From contig NZ_RHOU01000014.1 of NCBI RefSeq assembly GCF_003946645.1, positions 1 through 49,863 of the forward strand: a stretch of 49,863 bases of DNA. Reading direction: 5' to 3'. Positions 25,058 to 33,877 of this stretch are shown one piece after another. Position 1 is the first letter of the stretch; each line of letters begins with the position of its first letter. Both the position numbers and the translations under genes were made by a program. This stretch comes from Lapidilactobacillus wuchangensis (GTDB lineage Bacteria > Bacillota > Bacilli > Lactobacillales > Lactobacillaceae). The notes beneath the pieces were generated by a model that was not told the origin of the DNA, did no database searches, and was given only the letters and a program-made list of their open reading frames with translations.

Positions 25058-26956
25058 CTACTGCTTACGCTTGCGCTGCCACCAAAAAGCGCTGAGGCCA
25101 AGAGTGGCTAAAATTAGCACACCTAGCACACTGGCTAATGATTGGGTAGTGGTACGTTCGCCAGTTTTAGGCAAGGCTATTTTGGCTTGTTGGCCGGCTG
25201 CGGGGCTTACGTGGTTTGGCGTTGCAATTGGTGTGGGCAGTGGTTGCGCCGGCTCTGGTTGTGGGTCGGGCGTTGGCTTAGGCACGGTGGGTTTAACGGC
25301 ATCAGCATGGTAGGTTACCACAGTGGTCACGTCAGCACTGGCGGCGGTTAAATTAGGCACGGCGGCCACCGTTGGTTGATCAGCGGTGTAGCCCTTGATT
25401 TGTGGTGAAATTTTGGCCGTGAATTCGGTGCCCGTCACTGCCTGCCAATCTTGCCAGCTACTAGTCTGAGTGACTAAATCTTTTTGACCGGTTCGCGTAA
25501 AAGTGAGCTGGTCTTGAACTGTTGGTGCGGCTAAACGGCCATCTTGATATTGATAATGAATGGTTTGTTGCACATTTTTAGTCGCAGTGATTGGTTGCAG
25601 TTGATGTTTCAGATGAATGTTAAAAGTTTGATCTTCATCGCTAAAAGTTGCACCAGACGTTGGATATTCATCATTGACTAACTCGTAACCAGCAGCAAGA
25701 TATTGCTGAATCAGCGCTGCGGTTTGATAATCACTGGTTGTCCCTGACTTACCAACCAAAGCTTCCTGATGAAGTGTTTGACCAGTTGTGTCATCGAGAT
25801 AATTGACGGTGATCGTTGTTTCTTTGGCCGGTGCTACCACGCGTCGGTAAACCAGGGCATCAGTCAGCAGCTCCAGGTTAACATTACCGGGAACGCCGTC
25901 AGTTTGGTAATTTTTGACGGTATAGTCGGCGGTCGGGTAGCCTAATTGACGATAAAGAATATATTGCTTGCCATTAATAGTCGCCACCCCGGGCTGAGCG
26001 ATCGTAAACGAGCCATCACCGTGACTGGTCACCGGCGTCCAAGTGTTGCCGGCCGCAATCGTGTAAAGGTTCTTGGGGTACAGCGTTTCGCCATCAATGC
26101 CTTTAGTTTCATCAGCGGTAAAAGTGACTGGTTCGCCAGCAGTGGCGGTAACGGGATCGTCGTTCAAATAAAGTTGGCCATAAGCCAGGATTTGCGTATT
26201 ACTATTGCGATTAGTGATCGGCGCTAAGGGGCTAAAATCAGTTAAACAATTATAGCGCAAAACAATTTGTTGCCAGTTAGATGCATTATGATTATCGCCA
26301 AAATGGTTGTTAGCAATGGCAATCAGCCAAGGCGCAATCGCCTTTAGTTGGGCATTAGTCATGCCATACCAATTAGCCTGGCGATAGTCGGATTCGGCGG
26401 GCCCTAAAGTTAGGTATTCAATATTGGTCGCGTCGATTTTCATTAACGGACTTAAATCAAGCCGACTAATGTAAGGCGTCAGCAAGTTTAACTTTTTAAA
26501 TTTTAAATTGCTTAAAGGGGTTAAGTCAGGTGGCGTGAGTCCGTTTTGACCAAAGCTCAAGCTGAAATAAAACGAAGCATCAATTAAAGTGGTGCTCGGC
26601 AAATACTGGAGCGCTTCTAAGCCAGCTAAAGAAGTAATTGGCGTGTTGCTGTCAGTGGTAATCGTCAGCGTCTTGCCAGTATAATTCTTGATCATGGCCA
26701 TGGTAACCGGCTGATCGGCGTTGCCAAAACTTTTTTGGACGGCTTTAGCTAAATTGGCGTCGGCAAAAGTAACGGCTTGATCAGCAGTTGGTGCGATCAT
26801 CGTCGTCTTGGTATTCGTGGCAGACGACGTGGTTGCAGCCTGAACAGGACTGTGGCCAACTAGTGGTGCTGTTAATAATACGGCGAGCACACTTGAACAC
26901 AGCAAATAACGGCGAGTGGTCTTAGTTGACCTTGGTTGGTAGTAAGTTGATTTCAT
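25058..26956 (-). CDS. LPKTG cell-wall protein with leucine-rich-like and MucBP domains
   Basis: A 632-aa sortase substrate. A long signal peptide (residues 1 to about 40, ending PVQAA) is followed by a region with irregular leucine-rich repeats (SLAGLEALQYLPSTTLIDA, LTPLSNLKFKKLNLL, about 100-260). Next comes a domain beginning VTVTAGEPVTFTADE-like sequence, then MucBP-type modules (TITVNYLDDTTGQTLHQEA, about 385-450, and a second weaker one to about 560). A Pro-rich linker (KPTPDPQPEPAQPLP) leads to LPKTG, a membrane helix and KRKQ. Such proteins bind mucin or other host or plant glycans. GGGG lies just before the ATG. Confidence 0.85.
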   Translation of the reverse strand: MKSTYYQPRSTKTTRRYLLCSSVLAVLLTAPLVGHSPVQAATTSSATNTKTTMIAPTADQAVTFADANLAKAVQKSFGNADQPVTMAMIKNYTGKTLTITTDSNTPITSLAGLEALQYLPSTTLIDASFYFSLSFGQNGLTPPDLTPLSNLKFKKLNLLTPYISRLDLSPLMKIDATNIEYLTLGPAESDYRQANWYGMTNAQLKAIAPWLIAIANNHFGDNHNASNWQQIVLRYNCLTDFSPLAPITNRNSNTQILAYGQLYLNDDPVTATAGEPVTFTADETKGIDGETLYPKNLYTIAAGNTWTPVTSHGDGSFTIAQPGVATINGKQYILYRQLGYPTADYTVKNYQTDGVPGNVNLELLTDALVYRRVVAPAKETTITVNYLDDTTGQTLHQEALVGKSGTTSDYQTAALIQQYLAAGYELVNDEYPTSGATFSDEDQTFNIHLKHQLQPITATKNVQQTIHYQYQDGRLAAPTVQDQLTFTRTGQKDLVTQTSSWQDWQAVTGTEFTAKISPQIKGYTADQPTVAAVPNLTAASADVTTVVTYHADAVKPTVPKPTPDPQPEPAQPLPTPIATPNHVSPAAGQQAKIALPKTGERTTTQSLASVLGVLILATLGLSAFWWQRKRKQ

Positions 26957-27137
26957 GATGTTCCCCTCTCAATAATCAAGTCATTGAAGTTACCCCAATA
27001 ATTTCAATGAACCTAGCAACAATTCAAACAGACAGCTTATAAGTTTTTGACAGCTTGATTATATAATGAATTGAAAGCGAATACAGTTAATAATATTTAT
27101 TTATGATTTTCTTAAAATTTAATTTTTGACAGCACTA

Positions 27138-27197
27138 AAAAACGCTGATAGACCAACGATTGTATCACTACTTGGTTGGTGAATCAGCGTTTATTTT
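27138..27197. terminator. Bidirectional terminator
   Basis: AAACGCTGAT...ATCAGCGTTT with an inner ACCAAC/GTTGGT stem. It ends about 50 bp past the stop of the AI-2E-family gene, which reads into it. Confidence 0.7.
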
Positions 27198-27246
27198 GCT
27201 TGATTAAATGAAGATTTTTGTTCAGACGAATTAAGGGAATTGTTGG

Positions 27247-28296
27247 TCAATTATCAGATTGCTGTTCAGACACTGGCGGCTTAGGTGCCGACTCAATTTT
27301 TTTCACACCGATAATATCTAACAAGAAGGTGAAGACGGGAATACCGATGATCAAGCCCCAAGTGCCGAACAGTTTCTCGCCGACTAATAAAACGACGAAG
27401 GTGAAGAAGACCGGTAATTTCGTGCGGCTGCTCATGAACTTCGGATTCAGCACGTAAGCTTCCAGCGCATGGATCACAATAATCATGATCACAATGGTGG
27501 CAATCCCGCGGAAGCCATCAACGGTGTAAGCCACGATCGATAAAGGAACGACTGAAATAATCGCCCCCGCTACGGGAATCATTGACAGTAAGAAGACCAT
27601 TGCTGAGAGACCGGGGATGTTAGGCATCTTAAGGAAAATCAACGTAATCGTGGTAATCACAGTATTGACGATGGCAATAAAAATCTGGGCTTCAATAACG
27701 ACCCCGAAAGTATTGATAAATTTGTCAGCAAAGAATTTCAAATCAGCGAAGAACCAACCAAATGGTGAAGTGAGGAAGGTATTGCCAAAGTCTTTTAATT
27801 CATCAATGCCAACAGTGAAGAAGAAACTCAAAATCAGTGAAAGCAGAACAGTCACGCCCATTGCGGTAATGCTGCCCGCGTATTCCAAAATCGTGGTGAT
27901 ACCTGACTGCAATTGTGTTTTCAGATTCGTTTCGTTGACTAGTTTCAGCACCCACTGAATGGTGGCGCTATTGTCGTATTCTTTACTGTTATAGAATTTG
28001 ACGACTAGATCATAGAGGTGCACCGTTTGTTTAGCAATGCTGGGAATGTAGTGGATGATGACGTACAGCAAGCCCACCACAATCAGAATATAAATCGGCG
28101 CGACAATCAGCCAAGCCTTTACCTGGCCAAACCGGCGGAAGAAGTTAATCGCGCGGGTTACTAGAAATGAAAAAATAAAAGTTAGTAGAATCAGACTCAT
28201 CACGCTGCGTGACAGCCAGAGAATCAGTACTAACGTTAATAAGACAATCATTCGCCTTAATTTCGTATTTGCCACAAATCGTTCGTAAATTGACAT
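27247..28296 (-). CDS. AI-2E family transporter (PF01594-type permease)
   Basis: A 349-aa membrane protein with seven or eight hydrophobic segments. The paired N-terminal helices (RRMIVLLTLVLILWLSRSV) and the C-terminal signature region, SMIPVAGAIISVVPLSIVA and later HALEAYVLNPKFMSSRTKLP, are those of the YhhQ/TqsA-like AI-2E exporter family. Members do varied jobs (autoinducer export, Na+/H+ antiport), so the substrate is not known. GGGGGAG lies six bases before the ATG. Single gene. Confidence 0.88.
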   Translation of the reverse strand: MSIYERFVANTKLRRMIVLLTLVLILWLSRSVMSLILLTFIFSFLVTRAINFFRRFGQVKAWLIVAPIYILIVVGLLYVIIHYIPSIAKQTVHLYDLVVKFYNSKEYDNSATIQWVLKLVNETNLKTQLQSGITTILEYAGSITAMGVTVLLSLILSFFFTVGIDELKDFGNTFLTSPFGWFFADLKFFADKFINTFGVVIEAQIFIAIVNTVITTITLIFLKMPNIPGLSAMVFLLSMIPVAGAIISVVPLSIVAYTVDGFRGIATIVIMIIVIHALEAYVLNPKFMSSRTKLPVFFTFVVLLVGEKLFGTWGLIIGIPVFTFLLDIIGVKKIESAPKPPVSEQQSDN

Positions 28297-28508
28297 TGGT
28301 CTCCCCCTAATCAGCCTTCATTATAACACGCAGTTCTGCCACATCGTACGTCCTAGAAATGGTTGCAGTCAATTTAATTGGCAAATAGTTTGTCTAGGCA
28401 AGAAATTAATTCTGGCCAATGTTAAATGCTGTTACCACCAAGTTATACCTGCTAAGCTCAGTCATACAGAAGTTAACCGCCATTTTATAGCGACTAGGAG
28501 TGATCATT

Positions 28509-29435
28509 GTGTCGGGTCTATCTTTAATACCAATTCTCATCGGTTGCGGCTTGGCGATGCAAACGGCCGTCAATGCGAAATTACGAACGTTTGTCAGGTC
28601 GCCTTATTTAGCCTCGGCCATTTCATTTGCCTTAGGAACAGTCTTCTTATTCATAGTGACCCTCGCAACTGGGATCAACCCATTTATTTCCTTACAAGTC
28701 ATCGTGATTTATCCTTGGTGGGTTTGGCTTGGTGGCTTGCTGGGCGTGATTGCCTTGACCAGTAACTTATTATTATTCCCTAAATTAGGCAGCGTTCAAA
28801 CCGCTGTGCTACCAATTTTTGGTGAAATTATTACTGGGGTGATCATTGATCGCTTCGGGTTATTTAATTCACCACAAATTCAATTAACTTGGTTGAAAAT
28901 AATCGGCCTCGCCGCAGTGACGATTGGCATGTTGCTGACAAATGGCTTGTTTCATCGCGGCGAGCTGGCACTAACGACGACAAAATTATGGCCATGGCGT
29001 TGTCTCGGGGTTATTTCCGGGGCCTTATTAGCCATGCAAACGGCAATTAATGGTCATTTAGGCGTAATTTTAAATTCATCGGTACATGCCGCGTTAGTTT
29101 CTTTCGTGGTTGGCACTTGCTTGCTGTTGATCATCGTGGTGATGACTTGGACGCCGCTTGCTAAAATTCGTGGCGCAATTCAGGCTGGTGGCAGCTATTG
29201 GTGGATTTGGTTAGGCGGGCTATTAGGGGCCGCTTATGTCACCACCAGTGCTTGGCTAGTCCCGCGTTTGGGAACTGGGCAAGTAGTGATCATTGCTTTA
29301 TTTGGTCAGTTACTATTTAGCGCCTTGATTGATCAATTTGGCTGGTTCCAGTCAGGCACCAAACGACTAACAGTTTGGCGTGTGCTAGGTTTAGTTTTGA
29401 TGTTCATTGGCATCATCGGCGTTCATTATGTTTAA
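28509..29435 (+). CDS. DMT superfamily YdcZ-type permease (two fused halves)
   Basis: A 308-aa protein built of two homologous five-helix halves. Each has the family motif: PILIGCGLAMQTAVNAKLR with WWVWLGGLLGVIAL in the first, and ISGALLAMQTAINGHLG with WWIWLGGLLGAAYV in the second. Single-domain relatives are about 145 aa; the fused form is common in lactobacilli. Substrate unknown. GTG 28509 is chosen since GGAG lies eight bases upstream; the frame is open from 28500. A bidirectional terminator follows. Confidence 0.85.
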   Translation: MSGLSLIPILIGCGLAMQTAVNAKLRTFVRSPYLASAISFALGTVFLFIVTLATGINPFISLQVIVIYPWWVWLGGLLGVIALTSNLLLFPKLGSVQTAVLPIFGEIITGVIIDRFGLFNSPQIQLTWLKIIGLAAVTIGMLLTNGLFHRGELALTTTKLWPWRCLGVISGALLAMQTAINGHLGVILNSSVHAALVSFVVGTCLLLIIVVMTWTPLAKIRGAIQAGGSYWWIWLGGLLGAAYVTTSAWLVPRLGTGQVVIIALFGQLLFSALIDQFGWFQSGTKRLTVWRVLGLVLMFIGIIGVHYV

Positions 29436-29483
29436 TTTAAAAAATGGCCCGCCATGAGTGAGCACAGGCCAATGCCTGAAAAT

Positions 29484-29529
29484 GAATAACCTGATTGACC
29501 AGTTAGAAACTGGCAATCAGGTTATTTTT
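29484..29529. terminator. Bidirectional terminator
   Basis: AATAACCTGATTG / CAATCAGGTTATT with an inner CCAGTT/AACTGG stem and T5; shared by the convergent YdcZ and aldo/keto reductase genes. Confidence 0.8.
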
Positions 29530-29559
29530 GAGTTATTTAATACTGTTAATGATTTTAAA

Positions 29560-30501
29560 TTACTTACTCATATTGGCCGGTTCCCATTCGCGCACCGTGT
29601 TGAAATCAGTTTGGTCAGCAATTGCTTCTAGGTCCGTTACTTCATCAGGCGTCAGCGTCTCATCGACGACCGTGGCCACTTCACTGACTTGTTCAGGCTT
29701 AGTCACACCAATGATTGGGCGCGTCCCTTTAGTCATTGCCCAAGCCATCGCTGTTTGTGCAGCACTTAAACGATGTTTGTGGCCAATCTCAGCTAATTTT
29801 TCAGTGATATCGAATAGGCTAGCTAATTTGCCGTTATATTTATTGGCCCGGGCGCTGCCAGCTGGGAATGGATTTGCGGCATTATATTTACCAGTTAGCG
29901 CCCCTTGTTCAAGCACCATATATGCGTAAAAAGTAATGTCGTTTTGTTGGCAATAATCCAGAATACCAGCTTGTTCAGAAGTACGATCAAGCAGGCTATA
30001 ATGATTTTGCACAGCGGCTAATTTAATGTCGACAGCTGCCAAAATTTCTTGGACCCGCTTAATTTCCGAAAGGGTATGGTTAGACACACCTACGCGTTTA
30101 ACGCGGCCACTTTTAACGAGCGGAATTAACATTGGCGTCCATTTCTCAACGTCAGTATCGTTGTGGATCCAATACAAATCCACGTAATCGGTTTTCAAAC
30201 GCTCAAGACTGCCAATCAACATGTCTTCAACAGGATTGGGCCGATCGTCAGCCATCCGTGGGGTGAATTTAGTTGAAATATAAAGCTGATCGCGCGGTGT
30301 TTCCTTCATCAAATTCCCCAGAATCAATTCGGAAGCGCCAGCACTGTAAGCATAAGCTGTATCCCATAAATTCAAATTATTGCTGAGCGCTGTTTCATAA
30401 ACCGGTTTGAAATCAGCCTCGCTAGCTGTATTGCCAAAGTAATCATCGTGATCGCCCCAAGCCCAGGCGCCTAAGGCAATTTTTGGAAAGTTTGTTGTCA
30501 T
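29560..30501 (-). CDS. Aldo/keto reductase
   Basis: A 313-aa NADPH-dependent oxidoreductase with a TIM barrel. The catalytic tetrad is visible: Asp and Tyr in LWDTAYAYSAG (about residue 46-51), Lys in YISTKFTPR and His in YWIHNDTDV. The C-terminal cofactor-binding part is RPIIGVTKPEQVSEV. GGGG lies seven bases before the ATG. It reduces carbonyl compounds; substrate unknown. Single gene, preceded on its strand by the composite repeat at 30650-31288. Confidence 0.9.
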   Translation of the reverse strand: MTTNFPKIALGAWAWGDHDDYFGNTASEADFKPVYETALSNNLNLWDTAYAYSAGASELILGNLMKETPRDQLYISTKFTPRMADDRPNPVEDMLIGSLERLKTDYVDLYWIHNDTDVEKWTPMLIPLVKSGRVKRVGVSNHTLSEIKRVQEILAAVDIKLAAVQNHYSLLDRTSEQAGILDYCQQNDITFYAYMVLEQGALTGKYNAANPFPAGSARANKYNGKLASLFDITEKLAEIGHKHRLSAAQTAMAWAMTKGTRPIIGVTKPEQVSEVATVVDETLTPDEVTDLEAIADQTDFNTVREWEPANMSK

Positions 30502-30649
30502 GATTGTTCCCCCTTATCAATTACTAGTTATTAACTGTCAAGATATAACATCGCAATTGGTTACACAATGCTTTTGCTCCTAAGCTAGTCTAGTTTTTTC
30601 GCTAGTGATGAGAGGCAATCCAAAATCAAAACCGAAAAGATCTTAGTAT

Positions 30650-30832
30650 GGTGTTGAAACAGAATTGGTTCTGACGCCATTGCGAGCTTGCTGGTTGTGG
30701 AACGCGGCCGACGCTGATTGAAGCCTTTTTTCAAAAGTCTTCAATACAGGTCTTATTGTAAGTGCTAAAGCACCAACAATAATTTGGCGGCTGACGACAA
30801 GATCCCTCCATTCCGTCTGGAGTTGAGGTGGT
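30650..30832 (+). repeat. Structured intergenic repeat unit, forward (composite with 31034-31288)
   Basis: Carries GCTGGTTGTGGAACG, an ATTGAAG/CTTCAAT stem and a hairpin around AGTGCTAAAGCACC. These are followed by GGCGGCTGACGACAAG and CCATTCCGTCTGGAG. With the hairpin at 30922-30975 and the reverse unit at 31034-31288 it is collinear with the first 600 bp of the window, in direct orientation. Confidence 0.75.
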
Positions 30833-30921
30833 GCACGTCATCTTTGTTAGTGCTTAAGGCAAGTGTAGTGAAATTAATCAACTTGATTTGAATTGCAACG
30901 ATAACTGAATAACAAATCAAA

Positions 30922-30975
30922 AAGCTCGTTTGACATGCCTCTGGTTTTATCCAGAAAAGTTGTCAAACGAGCTCA
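30922..30975. terminator. Terminator-like hairpin between inverted units
   Basis: AGCTCGTTTGACA / TGTCAAACGAGCT with inner CTGG/CCAG. An A-run on its left suggests termination on the minus strand. Confidence 0.6.
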
Positions 30976-31033
30976 TTAGTTTATTGCAATTTGTTTTTCC
31001 CATTAGTGGTGATCAATTCCGTTAGTTTTCACA

Positions 31034-31288
31034 GGTGGTTGCTGGGCGATTGGCGTCAGCCTCACTAGTATTGCCTTGATATCAGTCAAACCTAAAGTGA
31101 GCTAAATTAACTCAAAACGCAGTGGAGGCCGCCGGGTTGTCAGCCGCCAAATTCTTCTTGCTGCTTTAGCAGTTAGAAGAAGACTTGTATTTGAGATTGT
31201 TGCGTCAGCAATAAGCTCAAATCAATGTCGGCAGCGTTCCACAACCCGCCGGCCGCAACGGAGTTGTCCGCCATTCTGCTCAAAACTA
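31034..31288 (-). repeat. Structured intergenic repeat unit, reverse, with orphan outer arm
   Basis: The left arm TTGCTGGGCGATTGGCG (from 31034) matches 284-301, but its partner arm is missing because the quinone oxidoreductase gene ends at 31304. A complete reverse unit (31110-31288) follows with closing stem GGCCG..GGGTTGT / ACAACCCG..CGGCC and a CTGCTTTAGCAG hairpin. Confidence 0.75.
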
Positions 31289-31303
31289 GTTGAAATTCAA
31301 ATC

Positions 31304-32251
31304 TTACAAATCGTTGCTGACGATGACTTCGCCCATGCTTGGATTTTGCATGACAAAATCTTGAGCAGCCGCAATTTCAGATAATGGAAAAACTTTGGTG
31401 ATCGGAATTTCAATCTGATGATCGTTGATTAAAGTGAACATCTCGTCAACCAAATCTTGATCCACATCATCGGAACCAAAAGTCGTTAAATACTTGTCGA
31501 CTAAATCGAACGGTGAGAATTCCTTCAAGACCCATTCGCCAGCCAAAAGTCCCATCATACAACAAGTGGCACCAACGTTTAAATGCTGCAATGAATTGCT
31601 CAAAGAAACTGTTCCGACCATATCAACGATGCCATCATAATTATGATCAGTTTGTAATTCATTGTTGGTATCTAAAATAGCGTGGTCAGCACCAAAATCT
31701 AATAATTGTTGTAAACGTTCTGGCTTCCGCGTGGTGGCTGTGACTTTCAAACCTTCAGCTTTGGCCAATTTCAACATGGCTAAACCAACTGAAGTTGTAC
31801 CGCCACGGATTAATAATTCTTGACCAGCTTGCAACTTCAAAGTTTTCAAAGAACCAAAGGCTGTGTAGAAAGTTTCTGGATATTGAGCAAATTTAACCCA
31901 ATCCCCATCATAATCAGCACTGAAGAACCGATCGTTAGGTAACAAAGCATATTCTTGTTCGCTACCATCAAATGCGCGGCCAAAACCGCCATTGATGGTG
32001 AAGACCCGTTGACCAACTTTTAAACCTGAAGCAGGATCAGTGGCATAAACTTCACCAACGGCTTCAACACCGATGACGCGGGGGAATTTAACATCTGGTG
32101 AACCACCAGCACGAGTTAATACTTCATAACGGTGAACGCCAAACGCATGAATCTTCATAACTGAATGAGTTTTATCAGGAACGGGAATTGGCCGCTCGAC
32201 GATGTTTAAGACGCTTGAATCTCCTGGTTGATTAATCACAACTGCTTTCAT
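31304..32251 (-). CDS. Zinc-independent MDR-type NAD(P)H quinone oxidoreductase
   Basis: A 315-aa medium-chain reductase. The N-terminal GroES-like domain has HAFGVHRYEVLTRAG and PRVIGVEAVGEV; the nucleotide-binding Rossmann domain has LLIRGGTTSVGLAMLKLAK (about residues 142-160), where the AxxGxxG-type loop binds NADPH. Zinc ligands of alcohol dehydrogenases are absent. GGAGG lies eight bases before ATG 32251, so the open frame further upstream is ignored. It is divergent from a MerR regulator and driven by a promoter with the MerR-type 19-bp spacer, so it is very likely that regulator's target. Confidence 0.88.
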   Translation of the reverse strand: MKAVVINQPGDSSVLNIVERPIPVPDKTHSVMKIHAFGVHRYEVLTRAGGSPDVKFPRVIGVEAVGEVYATDPASGLKVGQRVFTINGGFGRAFDGSEQEYALLPNDRFFSADYDGDWVKFAQYPETFYTAFGSLKTLKLQAGQELLIRGGTTSVGLAMLKLAKAEGLKVTATTRKPERLQQLLDFGADHAILDTNNELQTDHNYDGIVDMVGTVSLSNSLQHLNVGATCCMMGLLAGEWVLKEFSPFDLVDKYLTTFGSDDVDQDLVDEMFTLINDHQIEIPITKVFPLSEIAAAQDFVMQNPSMGEVIVSNDL

Positions 32252-32298
32252 AAATAATGACCTCCAATTAATAATCTGTTTGTTTAACTGATAAATAT

Positions 32299-32329
32299 AG
32301 TGTAAACTGTCCCGTAACGTACAGGTCAA
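32299..32329 (-). promoter_or_regulatory. MerR-type promoter/operator
   Basis: On the minus strand TTGACC (32329-32324) and TACACT (32304-32299) are separated by 19 bp, the over-long spacer that MerR regulators correct by twisting DNA. A dyad CTGT-N10-ACAG (about 32307-32324) lies in the spacer. Confidence 0.75.
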
Positions 32330-32345
32330 GGAAGAGGCTAAAAAA

Positions 32346-33149
32346 ATGTTAACTATTCGTAAGTTTGCTGATCTAGCAGGTACTACCCGTCGAACTTTAT
32401 TATTTTATGACGAAGCAAATTTGTTCAAGCCGAAAAAAATCGCTGAAAATGGCTATCGCTATTATGACTATGACCAACTTTATGAATTAAGTTTTATTTT
32501 GGCCCTGCGCAAGTTGGGTTTAGGTGTGGCCGAGATTAAATCGTTGCTGCAACATGATCAGCAGGCCGATCTTGACCAGCAGTTGCAACAAACCTTAACC
32601 GAAATTGATGATCAAGTTAGAAATCTGACCACGTTAAAGAAGCTGCTGGTCAAACGAGCCCAAGCACCACAGAGCGCCACAGATTTAGCGCTTCAACAAC
32701 CGATTATTGCCACTCGTCCGCAACAAACTTTTTGGCGTTCAGTGCAGTCGGTCAATTGTACTGATGAAGAAATTAGTCGGTTGTATCAAGATTTTTATCA
32801 AAAAGTTGGCTTGCTGAAATTAATTGATAAGCAGCCATCTGGATTTCTGACCCAGCTACCAGATTGTCAGCCTGAAGGTTATGCCGAGGCGGTGTTCTGT
32901 ATTATTAAGGCCAAAACCAGCGCCAAAAAAACGGCGGTCACCACCTTAACGCGGCCGGCCGGAAGTTACGTGACGATTACTACGACCAATGATTTAACCG
33001 GCATCGAAACCGGCTTAAGCCAAATGCAAGCCTATTTAAAAAAACAAGGCTTAGCAATTAAAGATGATCTTTGGGTGCTAAACTTGGGAGAATATTTCTC
33101 AAACAAGGCCGCCTCAGAATATGTTTCCTTGGAATATCAGTTGATTTAA
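32346..33149 (+). CDS. MerR family transcriptional regulator with GyrI-like effector domain
   Basis: A 267-aa regulator. Residues 1-70 form the winged helix (MLTIRKFADLAGTTRRTLLFYDEANLF, then GYRYYDYDQL), about 75-115 a coiled-coil dimer helix, and about 120-267 a GyrI/BmrR-like ligand-binding domain. GAGG lies eight bases before the ATG. It is divergent from the oxidoreductase and shares a 94-bp intergenic region with it, so it probably activates that gene in response to a drug-like or reactive compound, and may control itself. Confidence 0.88.
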   Translation: MLTIRKFADLAGTTRRTLLFYDEANLFKPKKIAENGYRYYDYDQLYELSFILALRKLGLGVAEIKSLLQHDQQADLDQQLQQTLTEIDDQVRNLTTLKKLLVKRAQAPQSATDLALQQPIIATRPQQTFWRSVQSVNCTDEEISRLYQDFYQKVGLLKLIDKQPSGFLTQLPDCQPEGYAEAVFCIIKAKTSAKKTAVTTLTRPAGSYVTITTTNDLTGIETGLSQMQAYLKKQGLAIKDDLWVLNLGEYFSNKAASEYVSLEYQLI

Positions 33150-33198
33150 TGCAAGTTACTGGCCAGCTTGTTTAACCGGTTGGTAAATTTTTCAGCGT

Positions 33199-33243
33199 CT
33201 TAAAATACCACTCAATTCTCTGCGAACTGAGTGGTATTTTAAG
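33199..33243. terminator. Bidirectional terminator
   Basis: AAAATACCACTCA / TGAGTGGTATTTT, near-perfect stem between the convergent MerR and 154-aa protein genes. Confidence 0.75.
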
Positions 33244-33288
33244 ATGGTCGTTTATTGATTGTCAGGTGTCCAGCACTTACTAAGCTGA

Positions 33289-33753
33289 TTAATGACTAGC
33301 AATTGGGAATTCATTGTTGTCGATCATCGCCTTAACATGCTTGTAATTGGTGTGCACCCAACCAGCATTCGGCAGGCCCAAGAATTTCTGAGCTGAGAAT
33401 TCCATAATGTTGTTATCAGCATCACCAAGGCAAAGGCGCGCATTAGCAATTGGTGAATGACCATTGGAATTTAATAAATGAAATTTCTCTTTTTTCATGA
33501 CTAAACTAGAGATTTCGTGGTAGGGGATAAATTGGTTAACGTCCTTGAATTGATAAGTTAAATCAATTTGCATGAACAGCAGCCCGTTATCTTCAAAGCT
33601 TAAGTAGTAAAGTGCGTTTGCTAAAGCCGCGGCGCTAATACCGATGGCGCCCCAACCAGACCATTCATTAGATTGAACGAATAAGATTTGGTCGGTATTG
33701 TTTGAGTAACCTAATTTCGTTTTATATGCTGCAATAGCTGCTAATTTTGCCAA
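33289..33753 (-). CDS. Hypothetical protein, 154 aa
   Basis: I cannot assign a family with confidence. The protein has no signal peptide. It begins AKLAAIAAYKTKLGYS, has a small hydrophobic stretch GAIGISAAALANALYYLSF, then a strand-rich half (DLTYQFKDVNQFIPYHEISSLVM, later PNAGWVHTNYKHVKAMIDNNE) that could be a PH-like fold. TTG 33753 is chosen since GAGG is seven bases upstream; GTG 33759 leaves almost no space. It stands alone. Could be a cytoplasmic membrane-associated protein. Confidence 0.55.
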   Translation of the reverse strand: MAKLAAIAAYKTKLGYSNNTDQILFVQSNEWSGWGAIGISAAALANALYYLSFEDNGLLFMQIDLTYQFKDVNQFIPYHEISSLVMKKEKFHLLNSNGHSPIANARLCLGDADNNIMEFSAQKFLGLPNAGWVHTNYKHVKAMIDNNEFPIASH

Positions 33754-33877
33754 AAACACACCTCTAAAATTTGTCGTATTACCAGTATAGCACTAAAGCA
33801 TATTTTAATAGTTTTAGCGTAAAAAAATAATGCAACCGCTTTGAACAGCAGTTGCACAATTAAGATGACTGGCGTGA

